Positions 41,934-50,311 are shown, counted from the stretch's first letter. The stretch is DNA of 64,000 nucleotides from Lentzea alba (GCF_011067745.1 NZ_JAAMPJ010000006.1:473019-537018), one strand, 5' to 3'. Numbers and translations are program-made. The notes: generated by a model not told the origin, from the letters alone.

Positions 41934-42736
41934 GCTTGTTCGGCGGTACGGCGGAGAGGGAGCCGATCACTCTCTCCGCCGAGGAGTTCGACGTGCTGTG
42001 GGAACGCATGAACGTCGGCCCCATGCCGCTCGTGCTCAAAGTTCCCACGCCCGGCAAGACGCGGGACGAGCGCATCCAGCTCGAGAACCGCGTCTACCAG
42101 CAGTTGGACCACCGCCGCCTGGGCAACTCGCGCGGGTTGTCGTCCGAACTGGACGGGCTGCTGCGCATGTTCGTCAAGCCCGAGCGGGAGGCGGACGGCC
42201 GCCTCTGGCTGGGCAGGAGCCTGCGCGTTCTCGCCGTCGCGAACGGTGACTTCGGCGCGCTGGCGACGCTGCGCGACGACCAGTTGACGTTCCAGCCGTG
42301 GGCGGGCTCCGGGCTCGCCTCCGCGGTGCTCTCGGTGCTGCCGTCCCATCCGGCCGGCACGGGGCTGTCGGTGACGCTGCCCAGCGCGGACATCGAGAAG
42401 GCGATCTCGCAGACCGACGGTTCGCCGAAGTCGATGGAGGCCGCGTTCCGGGGCATCGGCCTGCGCGAGGACGACGCCAAGGCGCTGGTGAAGATGTTCA
42501 CCGGGCTGGTGCACACGGGCAATTTCGGTGCGGCGTGCCGGGACAAGTACGGCAAGCGGTGGCGACCCGAGCGCGTGGTCGCGTTCTTCGACACCGAAGA
42601 AGGCCGCTACCTGCAGCAACGCCGTGCCTCGAACGGCCAGCCGCCGTGGAGCACGTTCACGCCGACCGACGCCCGCCGGATGATGCACCAGGTGGACGAG
42701 CTGATCTCCGAGGCGGTTCGTTCCGCAAGCGCCTGA
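41930..42736 (+). CDS. EspG-family ESX secretion chaperone, cassette B
   Basis: A 268-residue EspG-family protein, paralogue of the product at 6903. It shows ITLSAEEFDVLWERM at the start, GNSRGLSSELDGLLRMF and WLGRSLRVLAVANGDFGALA in the middle, and the C-terminal strand pair RPERVVAFFDTEEGRYLQQ followed by TPTDARRMMHQVDELI. EspG chaperones bind the tip of the PPE protein in a PE-PPE dimer and keep it soluble for export. The ATG overlaps the PPE-like stop by 4 bp. Each EspG is probably specific for its own cassette. Confidence 0.88.
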   Translation: MSLFGGTAEREPITLSAEEFDVLWERMNVGPMPLVLKVPTPGKTRDERIQLENRVYQQLDHRRLGNSRGLSSELDGLLRMFVKPEREADGRLWLGRSLRVLAVANGDFGALATLRDDQLTFQPWAGSGLASAVLSVLPSHPAGTGLSVTLPSADIEKAISQTDGSPKSMEAAFRGIGLREDDAKALVKMFTGLVHTGNFGAACRDKYGKRWRPERVVAFFDTEEGRYLQQRRASNGQPPWSTFTPTDARRMMHQVDELISEAVRSASA

Positions 42737-42786
42737 TGTCTGGTTTGATCTGAGCACCGCCGCCGTGTCCCCTTGGAGACGGCGAA

Positions 42787-44430
42787 ATGAACATCGACAG
42801 ACGACGATTCCTGCTGGCTACAGGAGTCGCGCTGGTCGGCTCGTCAGCGATGACGGGGAGTGCGTCCGCAGCGCCCTCCCCCTCGCTCTGGCAGGAGTTC
42901 GTGGCGAACCCGTACAACCACCCGCAGATCCCGAACATCGCTTACGCCGGCTACCGGACCGGTGAAAGGCCCGCTCGTAGGCCTGTGCTGGCGAACGTGC
43001 TGTTCTTCGGCGCACGCCGGGACGGCTCGGCCGACGCCTCGGTGGCGATCAACCGGGCGATCGAGTTCGTGGGCAGGCTGGGTGGTGGCACCGTCTTCGT
43101 GCCACCGGGTCGCTACCGGATCGACGACATCATCCGCATCGGCTACGACAACGTGGTGCTGCGCGGTGCGGGCAGCACGAAGACGACGTTCTGGGCGACC
43201 CGGTCGCTGGAGGAGATCGTCGGCATCAACCGCAGCCGCTACGGCTCGGAGAACTCGGCGTGGAGCTGGTCGGGCGGTCTGGTGTGGGTGTGTCACCGCG
43301 ACCGCAGCAAGTCTCTCATCGACGCGATCAAGGCGCGCAAGTGGCCTTTCGAGGGCTGGACGGGCAACGAGCTGGAGCAGGGCTCGACCCTGACCGGCGT
43401 CACCGGCTCGGCGGCGCGCGGTGCGTTCGTCGTGACCGTCGAGAACGGACGGAAGCTGCGCGCCGGTCAGCGCGTGTTGTTGCGGCTGGACGACTTCGAG
43501 TACTCGCTGCCGATACACATGTGCGGTGACCTTCCCGGCTGTTCGTCCTACAAGTGGGACGACAAGGACAAACTCCTGTCGTACTTCCCGTTCCTGTGGC
43601 CGGTGCGCGTGGAGTGGGTGCGCGGCAACAGGGTCAAGCTCGCGCAGCCGTTGCCGCTGGAGATCCGACCGGAGTGGAAGGCGCGCCTGACCACGATGGC
43701 GCCGGTCGTCACGGGTGCGGGCGTCGAGGGCATCAAGATCGAGATGTTCCGGGTGCCGACGCCGAAGCACCTGCAGGACAAGGGGTACAACGGTCTCGCG
43801 TTCCAGTGCGCGTGGGACTGCTGGGCCGACGACGTGCACGTGCAGGACGTCGACAACGGGTTCCTGCTGGTGTCCGCCAAGGGAATCTCGCTGCTGAACA
43901 CGCGGGTGTCCGGCCGCGGTCACCACCACGCGTATGCGACGCGCGAGCAGTCCCACGACAACCTCACCGACGGGTTCGTGATCGAGGCACCTTCAGAGCC
44001 GTCCCAGGCCGGCGCGGGCAACCACGGGTTGAACGTCGAAGGCTTGTCCTGCGGCAACGTCTGGACTCGCGGCAGGATGGACCACGACGTCTTCGACACC
44101 CACCGCGGTCTGCCGTTCGGGAACGTCCGCACCGAGATCACCATCAACAACGTCGGTGCGCACGGCGGCAGCGCGAACGCGGGTCCGTTGTACGGCGCCA
44201 GGTTCACGCACTGGAACGTCACGGTGACGAACCAACGCGCCGGCAACGTCCGCATCGACCAGGTGGCCCCGTGCAGTGCCACGGTGGCGATCTCCGAGGT
44301 GCGCGACTTCGGTCAGGTCGACAAGCCGGACTTCGCCGGGCCGTTGAACTCGCGACTGGAGCTCTACGGCACCACGGACGTCACGCCGCGCAACCTCTAT
44401 GACGCGCAACGAAAGTTGCGTCGCTCATGA
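42787..44430 (+). CDS. Tat-exported beta-helix (pectate lyase-like) protein
   Basis: A 547-residue protein with a twin-arginine signal (DRRRFLLATG, then a hydrophobic stretch and SASAA cleavage region). The mature part begins with the pectate-lyase-superfamily motif LFFGARRDGSADASVAIN and FVPPGRYRIDDIIRI. It continues with right-handed parallel beta-helix repeats (NVVLRGAGSTKTTF; GVEGIKIEMF; DDVHVQDVDNGFLL; ISLLNTRVSGRGHHHAYA). A carbohydrate-active lyase or hydrolase is likely, but the catalytic residues cannot be assigned. It follows the EspG gene by 50 bp. Tat export implies folding, perhaps with cofactor, before transport. The ends of this gene and the convergent EccC-like gene overlap by 6 bp. 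Confidence 0.82.
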   Translation: MNIDRRRFLLATGVALVGSSAMTGSASAAPSPSLWQEFVANPYNHPQIPNIAYAGYRTGERPARRPVLANVLFFGARRDGSADASVAINRAIEFVGRLGGGTVFVPPGRYRIDDIIRIGYDNVVLRGAGSTKTTFWATRSLEEIVGINRSRYGSENSAWSWSGGLVWVCHRDRSKSLIDAIKARKWPFEGWTGNELEQGSTLTGVTGSAARGAFVVTVENGRKLRAGQRVLLRLDDFEYSLPIHMCGDLPGCSSYKWDDKDKLLSYFPFLWPVRVEWVRGNRVKLAQPLPLEIRPEWKARLTTMAPVVTGAGVEGIKIEMFRVPTPKHLQDKGYNGLAFQCAWDCWADDVHVQDVDNGFLLVSAKGISLLNTRVSGRGHHHAYATREQSHDNLTDGFVIEAPSEPSQAGAGNHGLNVEGLSCGNVWTRGRMDHDVFDTHRGLPFGNVRTEITINNVGAHGGSANAGPLYGARFTHWNVTVTNQRAGNVRIDQVAPCSATVAISEVRDFGQVDKPDFAGPLNSRLELYGTTDVTPRNLYDAQRKLRRS

Positions 44431-46059
44431 GCTGACGGCGTACATCGCGACTGGCAGTGACCGTGCGACCGAGTCGAGATCGGTGGGGAGCACGAAGCTC
44501 TCCACCGATCTGCCGATGCGGCGCACCCAGCCGTTCTCGGTGAGTTCCAGGCGGTATGAGGTGTGCAGCTGGGGCAGGTCGCTGGGTGGCGTCGAATCGG
44601 ACAGCAGCAGGTGCTGGCCGTACGTGCGTCCTACCTGGGTGAGGGTCTGCAGCGTGGCGAAGAACGCCGGCCTTGCTGCTGCCAGGCCGTGCACGCCGTC
44701 CACGCAGACGAGCAGCCGCGGCGATGCGGCGCCATCCGCCAGCATCCTGATGCGTTGTTCGAGGTCGTCTTTCAGATCGTGTGGTTGCACATGTGGTGCG
44801 TGCTCCAGACCCGCGAACGCACCAGTGCGGTGGAAGTCGATGAGGACGACCTGGAGTTCGTCCGGCGAGTGCCACAGCATCTGGCCGAGAATCAGCGCCT
44901 TGAGCGCGTCCGCACGTCGTTCTGGAGGCGCCACGACCTCGCCGTGCGGACCCATCCCGTCCTCGGTGAGACCGGCTTTGATGTCGATCTCGACGGGCTG
45001 ACCGTGTTCGTCCACGCCCACCGCTGTCCGGTACCGCAACTTGACCGGACGCGGCCGCCATCCGTGCGTCGTGTCGAACTTCGGCATGTCGTGCAGGGTG
45101 AAGAAGTCCGGCGGTGGCTCGGCCTCGCGCATCAGGCGGGGCAACTCGCCGGCGTGCTGGTCCAGGTTCGCCGGCGTGGTGCAGTCGTCGATCTGAACGT
45201 TCGCCGACTCGTGCGGGGCGTCCAGCAGCAGCTGCATCCCGGACCTGCCGACGTCCTGGGCGATGGCGGCGAGGGCGGTGCCGAGCTCCGTGGCTTCGAC
45301 GTCCCGGAAACCGGTGACGCAGATGAGAAGCTGAGGCAGCACCTGGTGCAGGCCGCGGTGGTCGAAGATCGTCCAGGTGTTGCCGACGATCTCCAGCCGT
45401 CGTTCGGACTCGGCCAGCAGGACGTCCGCGATCCGTGCGGGGTTCTTCGTCGCGTTGCGGTGATGTGCCTGCACGTGCGGCGCCTGGTCCAGTCCGGCGA
45501 ACGCGTCCGTGTCGTGCGCGTCGATGAAGATCGTGTGGAACAGCCGGGGCGAATGCGTCGTCATCAGGCCCAGCACCAGACTCCGGAACGCTGCCGGCGC
45601 GGTGACGCTGAGGTGCGATCCCGTGCGCCACTTGCCGTCCACGAAGTGGGTGAGCTCGACGACGACCGGCTCACCGGTGCTGTCGATGCCGATCGGGACC
45701 TTCCACCACCGGCCCTTCCACGCGAGCGCCTTGGTGAAGGTGCTCAGGCCGTGCAGGGCGAGGAAGTCCATCCGCACCAACGATCGCAGGTGCTTCGGCA
45801 CGTCGGTCAGCGTGCCGGTCGTGATGACCACCCGGACGTCCCGTGCCGTCGAGGTGATCCACCGAACGGCCTCGGCGAGCCCGGGATCGCTTGCCGCGCA
45901 GAGCTTCCAATCGTCGATCAGCAGCGTCGCACCGGGCTCGGCGCCGCGTTCGAACCACGTCAGCAGGTTCTGGCAGCGGCGCTGGTCAGCGGGGTCGAAC
46001 GAGACGTTGACCGGCTCGGCCGGCGTGCCGCGGCCGATGCGGTAGACCTGCCCGGTCAC
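44425..46059 (-). CDS. EccC/FtsK-like pseudo-ATPase, second of tandem pair
   Basis: A 544-residue protein. It starts (GTG, overlapping the upstream stop) with YRIGRG...WFERGA...LLIDDWKLC, the Walker B half of a P-loop module, homologous to residues 33-82 of its upstream neighbour. Two EccC-type modules follow. The first has SHLSVTAPAAFRSLVLGLMT where a Walker A should be, then IFIDAHDTDAFAGLDQAPHV. The second has PHGEVVAPPERRADALKALI, then LIDFHRTGAFAGLEHAPHV and LLVCVDGVHGLA. The D-x-x-x-x-x-F-A-G-L-x-x-x-P-H-V block is diagnostic of EccC D1 domains. No GxxxxGK[ST] remains anywhere, so it is probably a scaffold or substrate-binding partner, not an ATPase. Confidence 0.78.
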   Translation of the reverse strand: MTGQVYRIGRGTPAEPVNVSFDPADQRRCQNLLTWFERGAEPGATLLIDDWKLCAASDPGLAEAVRWITSTARDVRVVITTGTLTDVPKHLRSLVRMDFLALHGLSTFTKALAWKGRWWKVPIGIDSTGEPVVVELTHFVDGKWRTGSHLSVTAPAAFRSLVLGLMTTHSPRLFHTIFIDAHDTDAFAGLDQAPHVQAHHRNATKNPARIADVLLAESERRLEIVGNTWTIFDHRGLHQVLPQLLICVTGFRDVEATELGTALAAIAQDVGRSGMQLLLDAPHESANVQIDDCTTPANLDQHAGELPRLMREAEPPPDFFTLHDMPKFDTTHGWRPRPVKLRYRTAVGVDEHGQPVEIDIKAGLTEDGMGPHGEVVAPPERRADALKALILGQMLWHSPDELQVVLIDFHRTGAFAGLEHAPHVQPHDLKDDLEQRIRMLADGAASPRLLVCVDGVHGLAAARPAFFATLQTLTQVGRTYGQHLLLSDSTPPSDLPQLHTSYRLELTENGWVRRIGRSVESFVLPTDLDSVARSLPVAMYAVSS

Positions 46060-47531
46060 GGCGCCGCGATCTGGACGGCGGTCTTGTCGTGCACGGAAAG
46101 CCCCATGCCGGGCTGGTCCGGCACGTGCGAGGCGCTGCGGGCGTTGATCAACGACGTGTTCGGGTCGTCCAGCCGGAGCTCGATGCCGAACGCCAGGCTG
46201 TCCTTGATGAACTGCGGGACCTGGTCCCACGTGTGCGCGGTGACGACGATGTGCCGTTGCGGGTCGAGGGGCTCGCCGGGCCCGTCGAGCAGCTGGAACG
46301 CGCTGAGATCGCCGAGCGCGGCGGCGAGGGTCCGCAACGCCGTGGACTTGCCGCTGCCGGGCGCGCCGACGATGGCGCCGTGCCGCAGCTCGGTCGTGAA
46401 GTGCGGGACGAACGGGTCGCGGCGGTGTTCGTACGGCTTGTCGAGCAGGCCGACGGCGCCGGGCGGGAGCATGCCCAGGGTCAGCGGTTCCTCGAGCGGT
46501 GGCAGCACGATCTCGTAGGCGAGTCCGCCACCGGTGACGTCCGGCAGGTCGTCGAGCGCCTCGGCGAAGTCGTGGGTCGGGTTGGCGAGCGGCCACTCCG
46601 GCAGCTCGTACGGAATCCCTTGGGGCACTTGGCCTGCGAACACGACGTGCATGCCCAGTGAGCGACCGGCGCGCATGGCCATCAACAGCGCCGCGAGGAA
46701 CTTCGGTTCCCTTGCCAGGAAAGCCTCCGCCCCGGACACGCAGATGATCAGCTCGGGGACGCGGTTCCCTTCCGTGTGAACGATCTCCTGCCGCCGGTTG
46801 ATCTCACCGTAGAACGCGTCCAGCAGCCGGACGACCATCGCGTCGTCCGCCGCCGGCGTGATCGTGAACGCGACCTGGTCCACGAACGCCAGCGGGTCGA
46901 AGACGCCGCTGCCGTCACCGTCGACGAAGAGGTACTGCACGTGGTCGGCCGAGTGCGTGACCATCAGGCCGAGCAGCGCGCTCTGCAACTGGGCCGGTGT
47001 GCCGCGGTGCACGGCGCTGCCCAGCGTGATCTCGACGTGGACCGGCCAGCCCCGGTCGTCGACACCGGCGGCGGCCTTGAGGTCGTCGCGCTGCCACATG
47101 TTGCTCAGATCGGCCTCGATGCCGTGCAGCGCGAGGAAGTCCGTCGGCTCGCCGAGCAGGTGCCTGCGCAACCGGTCCGGCAGGTCGGCCCACTTCCGCG
47201 CCGTGACGACGACCTGCACCCCACGCGCGGGCCCCAAAGCCGCGATCCACTCCACGGTCCGGTCCAGCTCAGGGTCCTGCCCGGCGCACAACGCCCAGTC
47301 GTCCACCAGCAACACCGCCCCCGACGGCGCCCCGCGCTCGAACCAGTCCAGCAGACTCCGGCAGCCGGGCTGGTCGGACGGATCGAACGTGGCCGCCACC
47401 GGCAACGGGTCAGCGCCCCGCCCGATCCGGTAGACCGCCGTGTCCGGCGCGGCCGCGAGAGCGGCCGTCAACCGCTCCCTGGTCGCCTGCCCGGGACCGA
47501 CGACGGCGAAGTTCCTGATCACCGCCCACAT
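46056..47531 (-). CDS. EccC/FtsK-like protein with one intact P-loop
   Basis: A 491-residue protein of three P-loop-like modules. Module 1 (about 1-130) has an eroded loop VVGPGQATRERL but a Walker B-like VLLVDDW. Module 2 (about 160-305) keeps the EccC order (ALLGLMVTHSADHVQYLFVD; LIICVSGAEAFL; MHVVFAG) but no Walker A. Module 3 (about 360-491) has intact GAPGSGKSTALRTLA at 389, then passes within about 30 residues to IVVTAHTWDQVP and the EccC-type SASHVPDQPGMGLS ending, omitting most of a normal ATPase core. There is no membrane segment. It is probably a T7SS-associated motor remnant or regulator. ATG 47531 or GTG 47522 is the start. Confidence 0.78.
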   Translation of the reverse strand: MWAVIRNFAVVGPGQATRERLTAALAAAPDTAVYRIGRGADPLPVAATFDPSDQPGCRSLLDWFERGAPSGAVLLVDDWALCAGQDPELDRTVEWIAALGPARGVQVVVTARKWADLPDRLRRHLLGEPTDFLALHGIEADLSNMWQRDDLKAAAGVDDRGWPVHVEITLGSAVHRGTPAQLQSALLGLMVTHSADHVQYLFVDGDGSGVFDPLAFVDQVAFTITPAADDAMVVRLLDAFYGEINRRQEIVHTEGNRVPELIICVSGAEAFLAREPKFLAALLMAMRAGRSLGMHVVFAGQVPQGIPYELPEWPLANPTHDFAEALDDLPDVTGGGLAYEIVLPPLEEPLTLGMLPPGAVGLLDKPYEHRRDPFVPHFTTELRHGAIVGAPGSGKSTALRTLAAALGDLSAFQLLDGPGEPLDPQRHIVVTAHTWDQVPQFIKDSLAFGIELRLDDPNTSLINARSASHVPDQPGMGLSVHDKTAVQIAAP

Positions 47532-47567
47532 ATACCAACAGCGCCCGGACCGCCGCTGCCCCTTCGC

Positions 47568-47573
47568 TAATGT
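47568..47573 (+). promoter_or_regulatory. Leaderless -10 (TAATGT) for sterol-carrier-family gene
   Basis: TAATGT ends 7 bases before GTG 47581, the same spacing as the other leaderless-type promoters here, and supports that start codon. It lies within the 49 bp between the divergent EccC-like gene and this gene. Confidence 0.5.
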
Positions 47574-47580
47574 GGGCGAC

Positions 47581-47958
47581 GTGCCAGCCAAAGCCGTCGA
47601 TCCAGCCGAGATGCGAGCCGCCGTGCAGGCCGTGCTCCCCTGGCTGCGAGGCGAGGCCGACCAGCCCTCCCGCCCCGAACTGGCCGCCGCCGTCCGCCTG
47701 AGCCTGCGCACCCTCGAACAGATCGCACCGGGCCGCAGCGTCGAGGTCCGCGTCCCCCCGTTCGCCGCCGTGCAGTGCGTCGAGGGCCCGCGCCACACCC
47801 GCGGCACGCCCCCGAACGTCGTGGAGACCGACCCCCGCACCTGGCTGGAACTGGCGACCGGCGACCTGGCCTGGTCCGACGCCCTGGACGGCGCTCGGGT
47901 CACCGCGTCCGGGACCCGAGCCGACCTCTCCCACCTGCTGCCGGTGGTGCGTTTCTAG
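47581..47958 (+). CDS. Sterol carrier family protein
   Basis: A 125-residue protein of the small actinobacterial family annotated as sterol-carrier-like. It reads VDPAEMRAAVQAVLPWLRG at the start, has the conserved RSVEVRVPPFAAVQCVEGP and HTRGTPPNVVETDP blocks, and ends ASGTRADLSHLLPVVRF. The hydrophobic-pocket fold suggests lipid or acyl binding, but the ligand is unknown. In related genomes it lies next to purF from memory; here it is 3.7 kb away, with T7SS genes between. The stop shares CTAG with the convergent hydrolase gene. Confidence 0.83.
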   Translation: MPAKAVDPAEMRAAVQAVLPWLRGEADQPSRPELAAAVRLSLRTLEQIAPGRSVEVRVPPFAAVQCVEGPRHTRGTPPNVVETDPRTWLELATGDLAWSDALDGARVTASGTRADLSHLLPVVRF

Positions 47959-49991
47959 AAGATCCGGCCGATCGTGTTGTCGTAGGCCGACTTCGCGCCG
48001 TCCTTGACGGCGTTGCCGGCGTCCTTGGCCATGTCGACGCCGCCCTCGACGACGGCCTTGCCACCCTCGTACACGTCGCGCCCGAGTTCGGCCGCCTTGC
48101 CGACGGTGTCGACGGTGGCGTCGAGCGCGTCGCTGCCGACCTCCTTGGCGGTGCCCCAGGCGTGGTCGCCGGCCGAACCCCAGTCGCCTCGGCCGATGTC
48201 GCCGACCACCTGCTTGCCGCCCTGGTAGACGTCGCCGACCACGTCGACGCCCTCCTTCACGACACCGCTGCCCCAGTCGAGCACCGGGCCGACCCCGGGA
48301 AGGTCCGAGCCGGGCAGGTTCGGTGAGGTCGGACGGTCGTACCAGGGGTCGCTGCTGACCTCGCCACCGCGACCGGTCGCGATCTTGCCGAGGTTCTCCA
48401 GCGACTCGCTGTTCTCGTCGTAGTAGGCGGAGTGGGCCTCGGCGATGCCCTTCGACTCCGTGGTGCCGAAGTGCGTGCCGCCGAACTCCTTGTCGTACGG
48501 GCCGGTGGACGAACCGTCCTCGGTGAACCAGTTCGAGCTGGTGCCCTGCACGACGGGGTCGTGCTCGGTGCCGCCGACGTACACGTGGCCGGGTCCGGCG
48601 GAGAGCTGGTTGACGTTCGACGCGCCGACGCCGGGCGAACCGACGAACGCGATGTCGTCCGCCTTCAGGCCGTTCATGCCCGCGTGGCCGACGGTGGCGC
48701 TGCCGTAGCTGTGGCCGATCACGGTCAGGTGCTGGCCCTCGGGACCGGCGGCGCGGTAGCCGTCGACGTCCTTCACCAGGTTCTGGCCGCCCTCGCGAGC
48801 CTGTGCCGGGTTGTCGACCTCGCCGGGCGACCAGCCGGGCGCGTCGTAGCCGAGCCACTGGATGGTGGCGTTGTCCGGGCCACCGCCCATTTCCTCACGC
48901 AGGTTGGCCGCCTGGTTCCAGCTGAAAGCACCCACGTCGGAGCCGGTACCCGGCACGCAGACCGCGAGGTTCTTCGCGGTGTCGGGGTTGCCGAACGCCA
49001 CCGCGATCTGTGCGTCGCCACGTGGTCCGGTGGGGTCCCACGCCATGACACGGGCGTTTTCGCCGTTGAACTTCTCCCGCGACTTCTCGTCGGCCTCGTC
49101 CAGGCTCTTGTTGGCCTTCTCGCAGTTCTCCTTGATGTTCGTGGCGGCCAGCCGCTCGTCCAGCAGCTTCGCCAGCTGCGGGTCGTTGCTGTTGCGCAGC
49201 GCGGCTTCGTTGTTCGGGTCCAGCCCGAGCTGGGCAGCCCGCTCGTTGATCGCCTTCGTCGACTGGTCGATCGTGGCGTTGGCCTTGCTGAGATCGTCGT
49301 TGATGCGCCTGCGGTTGGCCGTGTCGAGCACGTCCGACGGCAGACCGCGCAGCTTGCCGAGCTCCTGGAACCGGTCGCGCAGCAAAGCTTGCTGCTGCTC
49401 TGGCGTGAGCGACTTCCACCACGCGGCGACGGCCTTCGGGTCCGTGTTCGGTCCCGGCACCTGCGGTCCGGCGGCACGACCCTGTGCGGCGCGACCCCAG
49501 CCGCAGTCGGTGCGCGCGGACTCCTCGAAGCCCGGAGGGATCTTGGTGAGAGCGCCCGCGTAGGAACGCAGCACGTTCTCGTAACCCGACTTGACCTTGG
49601 TCAGCGAGTCGTTGACCTGGTTGGCGAGCGTGCGCGTCTGCTCCTCGTCCATGCCCGGCGGACGGCTGCGCCACACGCTGATCGCCTGATCGGCGGCGGT
49701 GCGCATCTGGCCGTAGGCCTGGGACGCTGCTCGGACGATCTCGGCGCCCGCGCCCAGGCGCTCACCGGCGGCCTTGGCGGCCGTCGCGGAGAGGTCGGCG
49801 CGTGCGGTGAACTTCTGCGCGGTGGTGCCGGTCCAGTTGCTGACCGCGGCCTTGCCGCCCTTGGCGACCGACTCACCGGCCCGGCCGACCGCGCTCATCG
49901 CACCGGTGATCGGGTCGGCGGCAGCGGCGATCCGGCCGACGTCTCCTGCCGCGAGCTTGCCGTACAGGCTCTCGGGATCCGTGTAGCTCAC
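47955..49991 (-). CDS. WXG-type protein with DUF1023 alpha/beta hydrolase domain
   Basis: A 678-residue protein. Residues about 1-165 are a WXG-like helical domain with W-T-G at 53-55. Residues about 185-560 form a DUF1023 alpha/beta hydrolase: AAWWKSLTPEQQQALL and LRGLPSDVLDTANR lead in, then VCVPGTGSDVGAF, the nucleophile elbow VIGHSYGSA (Ser about 428), VGSPGVGA, and a possible catalytic His in EAHSAY (about 520). The last 110 residues are an amphipathic region with repeated Y-x-G-G-K-x-V-V segments. No Sec signal is present, so T7SS export with the small protein encoded just upstream is inferred. It is probably an esterase-type effector. GTG 49991 overlaps the upstream stop. Confidence 0.88.
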   Translation of the reverse strand: MSYTDPESLYGKLAAGDVGRIAAAADPITGAMSAVGRAGESVAKGGKAAVSNWTGTTAQKFTARADLSATAAKAAGERLGAGAEIVRAASQAYGQMRTAADQAISVWRSRPPGMDEEQTRTLANQVNDSLTKVKSGYENVLRSYAGALTKIPPGFEESARTDCGWGRAAQGRAAGPQVPGPNTDPKAVAAWWKSLTPEQQQALLRDRFQELGKLRGLPSDVLDTANRRRINDDLSKANATIDQSTKAINERAAQLGLDPNNEAALRNSNDPQLAKLLDERLAATNIKENCEKANKSLDEADEKSREKFNGENARVMAWDPTGPRGDAQIAVAFGNPDTAKNLAVCVPGTGSDVGAFSWNQAANLREEMGGGPDNATIQWLGYDAPGWSPGEVDNPAQAREGGQNLVKDVDGYRAAGPEGQHLTVIGHSYGSATVGHAGMNGLKADDIAFVGSPGVGASNVNQLSAGPGHVYVGGTEHDPVVQGTSSNWFTEDGSSTGPYDKEFGGTHFGTTESKGIAEAHSAYYDENSESLENLGKIATGRGGEVSSDPWYDRPTSPNLPGSDLPGVGPVLDWGSGVVKEGVDVVGDVYQGGKQVVGDIGRGDWGSAGDHAWGTAKEVGSDALDATVDTVGKAAELGRDVYEGGKAVVEGGVDMAKDAGNAVKDGAKSAYDNTIGRIF

Positions 49992-50311
49992 TTGCCGCCC
50001 CCAAGTCCCTGCAGAAGCTTCGTCAGCGCGGACGCGTGGTCGTCGTCCGTGCGCTGGTAGGCGTCGGCGTTCGACACGAGGCCTTCCGCGGCGTCGGTGA
50101 TCCAGGCGGAACCGCGCTGCAGGTCCTGCGCGTGCGTGCCCACGAACTTCGACAGCGCGTCGGCGAACTCGGCGGCCGCGTCGACCTCGCCGAGCGCACC
50201 GGCGTCGAGCTTGAGCATCGAGATCATCTCTGCCGCCTCACGCACCGCGTCTGAGCCGTTGCCGAACTCCTTGGACGCGCTGCGCAGCAACTCGGGCTCA
50301 ACGCCGAACAT
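49988..50311 (-). CDS. EspC/DUF2580-like small T7SS protein
   Basis: A 107-residue helical protein of the EspC/DUF2580 type. It shows VEPELLRSASKEFGNGSDAV, then a hairpin and second helix FADALSKFVGTHAQDLQRGS, and a C-terminal DAYQRTDDDHASAL with the Y-x-x-x-D-like export pattern seen in T7SS partners. It ends in a Gly-rich tail. ATG 50311 has GGGGG upstream at proper distance; a GTG two codons earlier overlaps that site. It overlaps the hydrolase gene by 4 bp and is probably its co-secreted partner. Confidence 0.8.
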   Translation of the reverse strand: MFGVEPELLRSASKEFGNGSDAVREAAEMISMLKLDAGALGEVDAAAEFADALSKFVGTHAQDLQRGSAWITDAAEGLVSNADAYQRTDDDHASALTKLLQGLGGGK

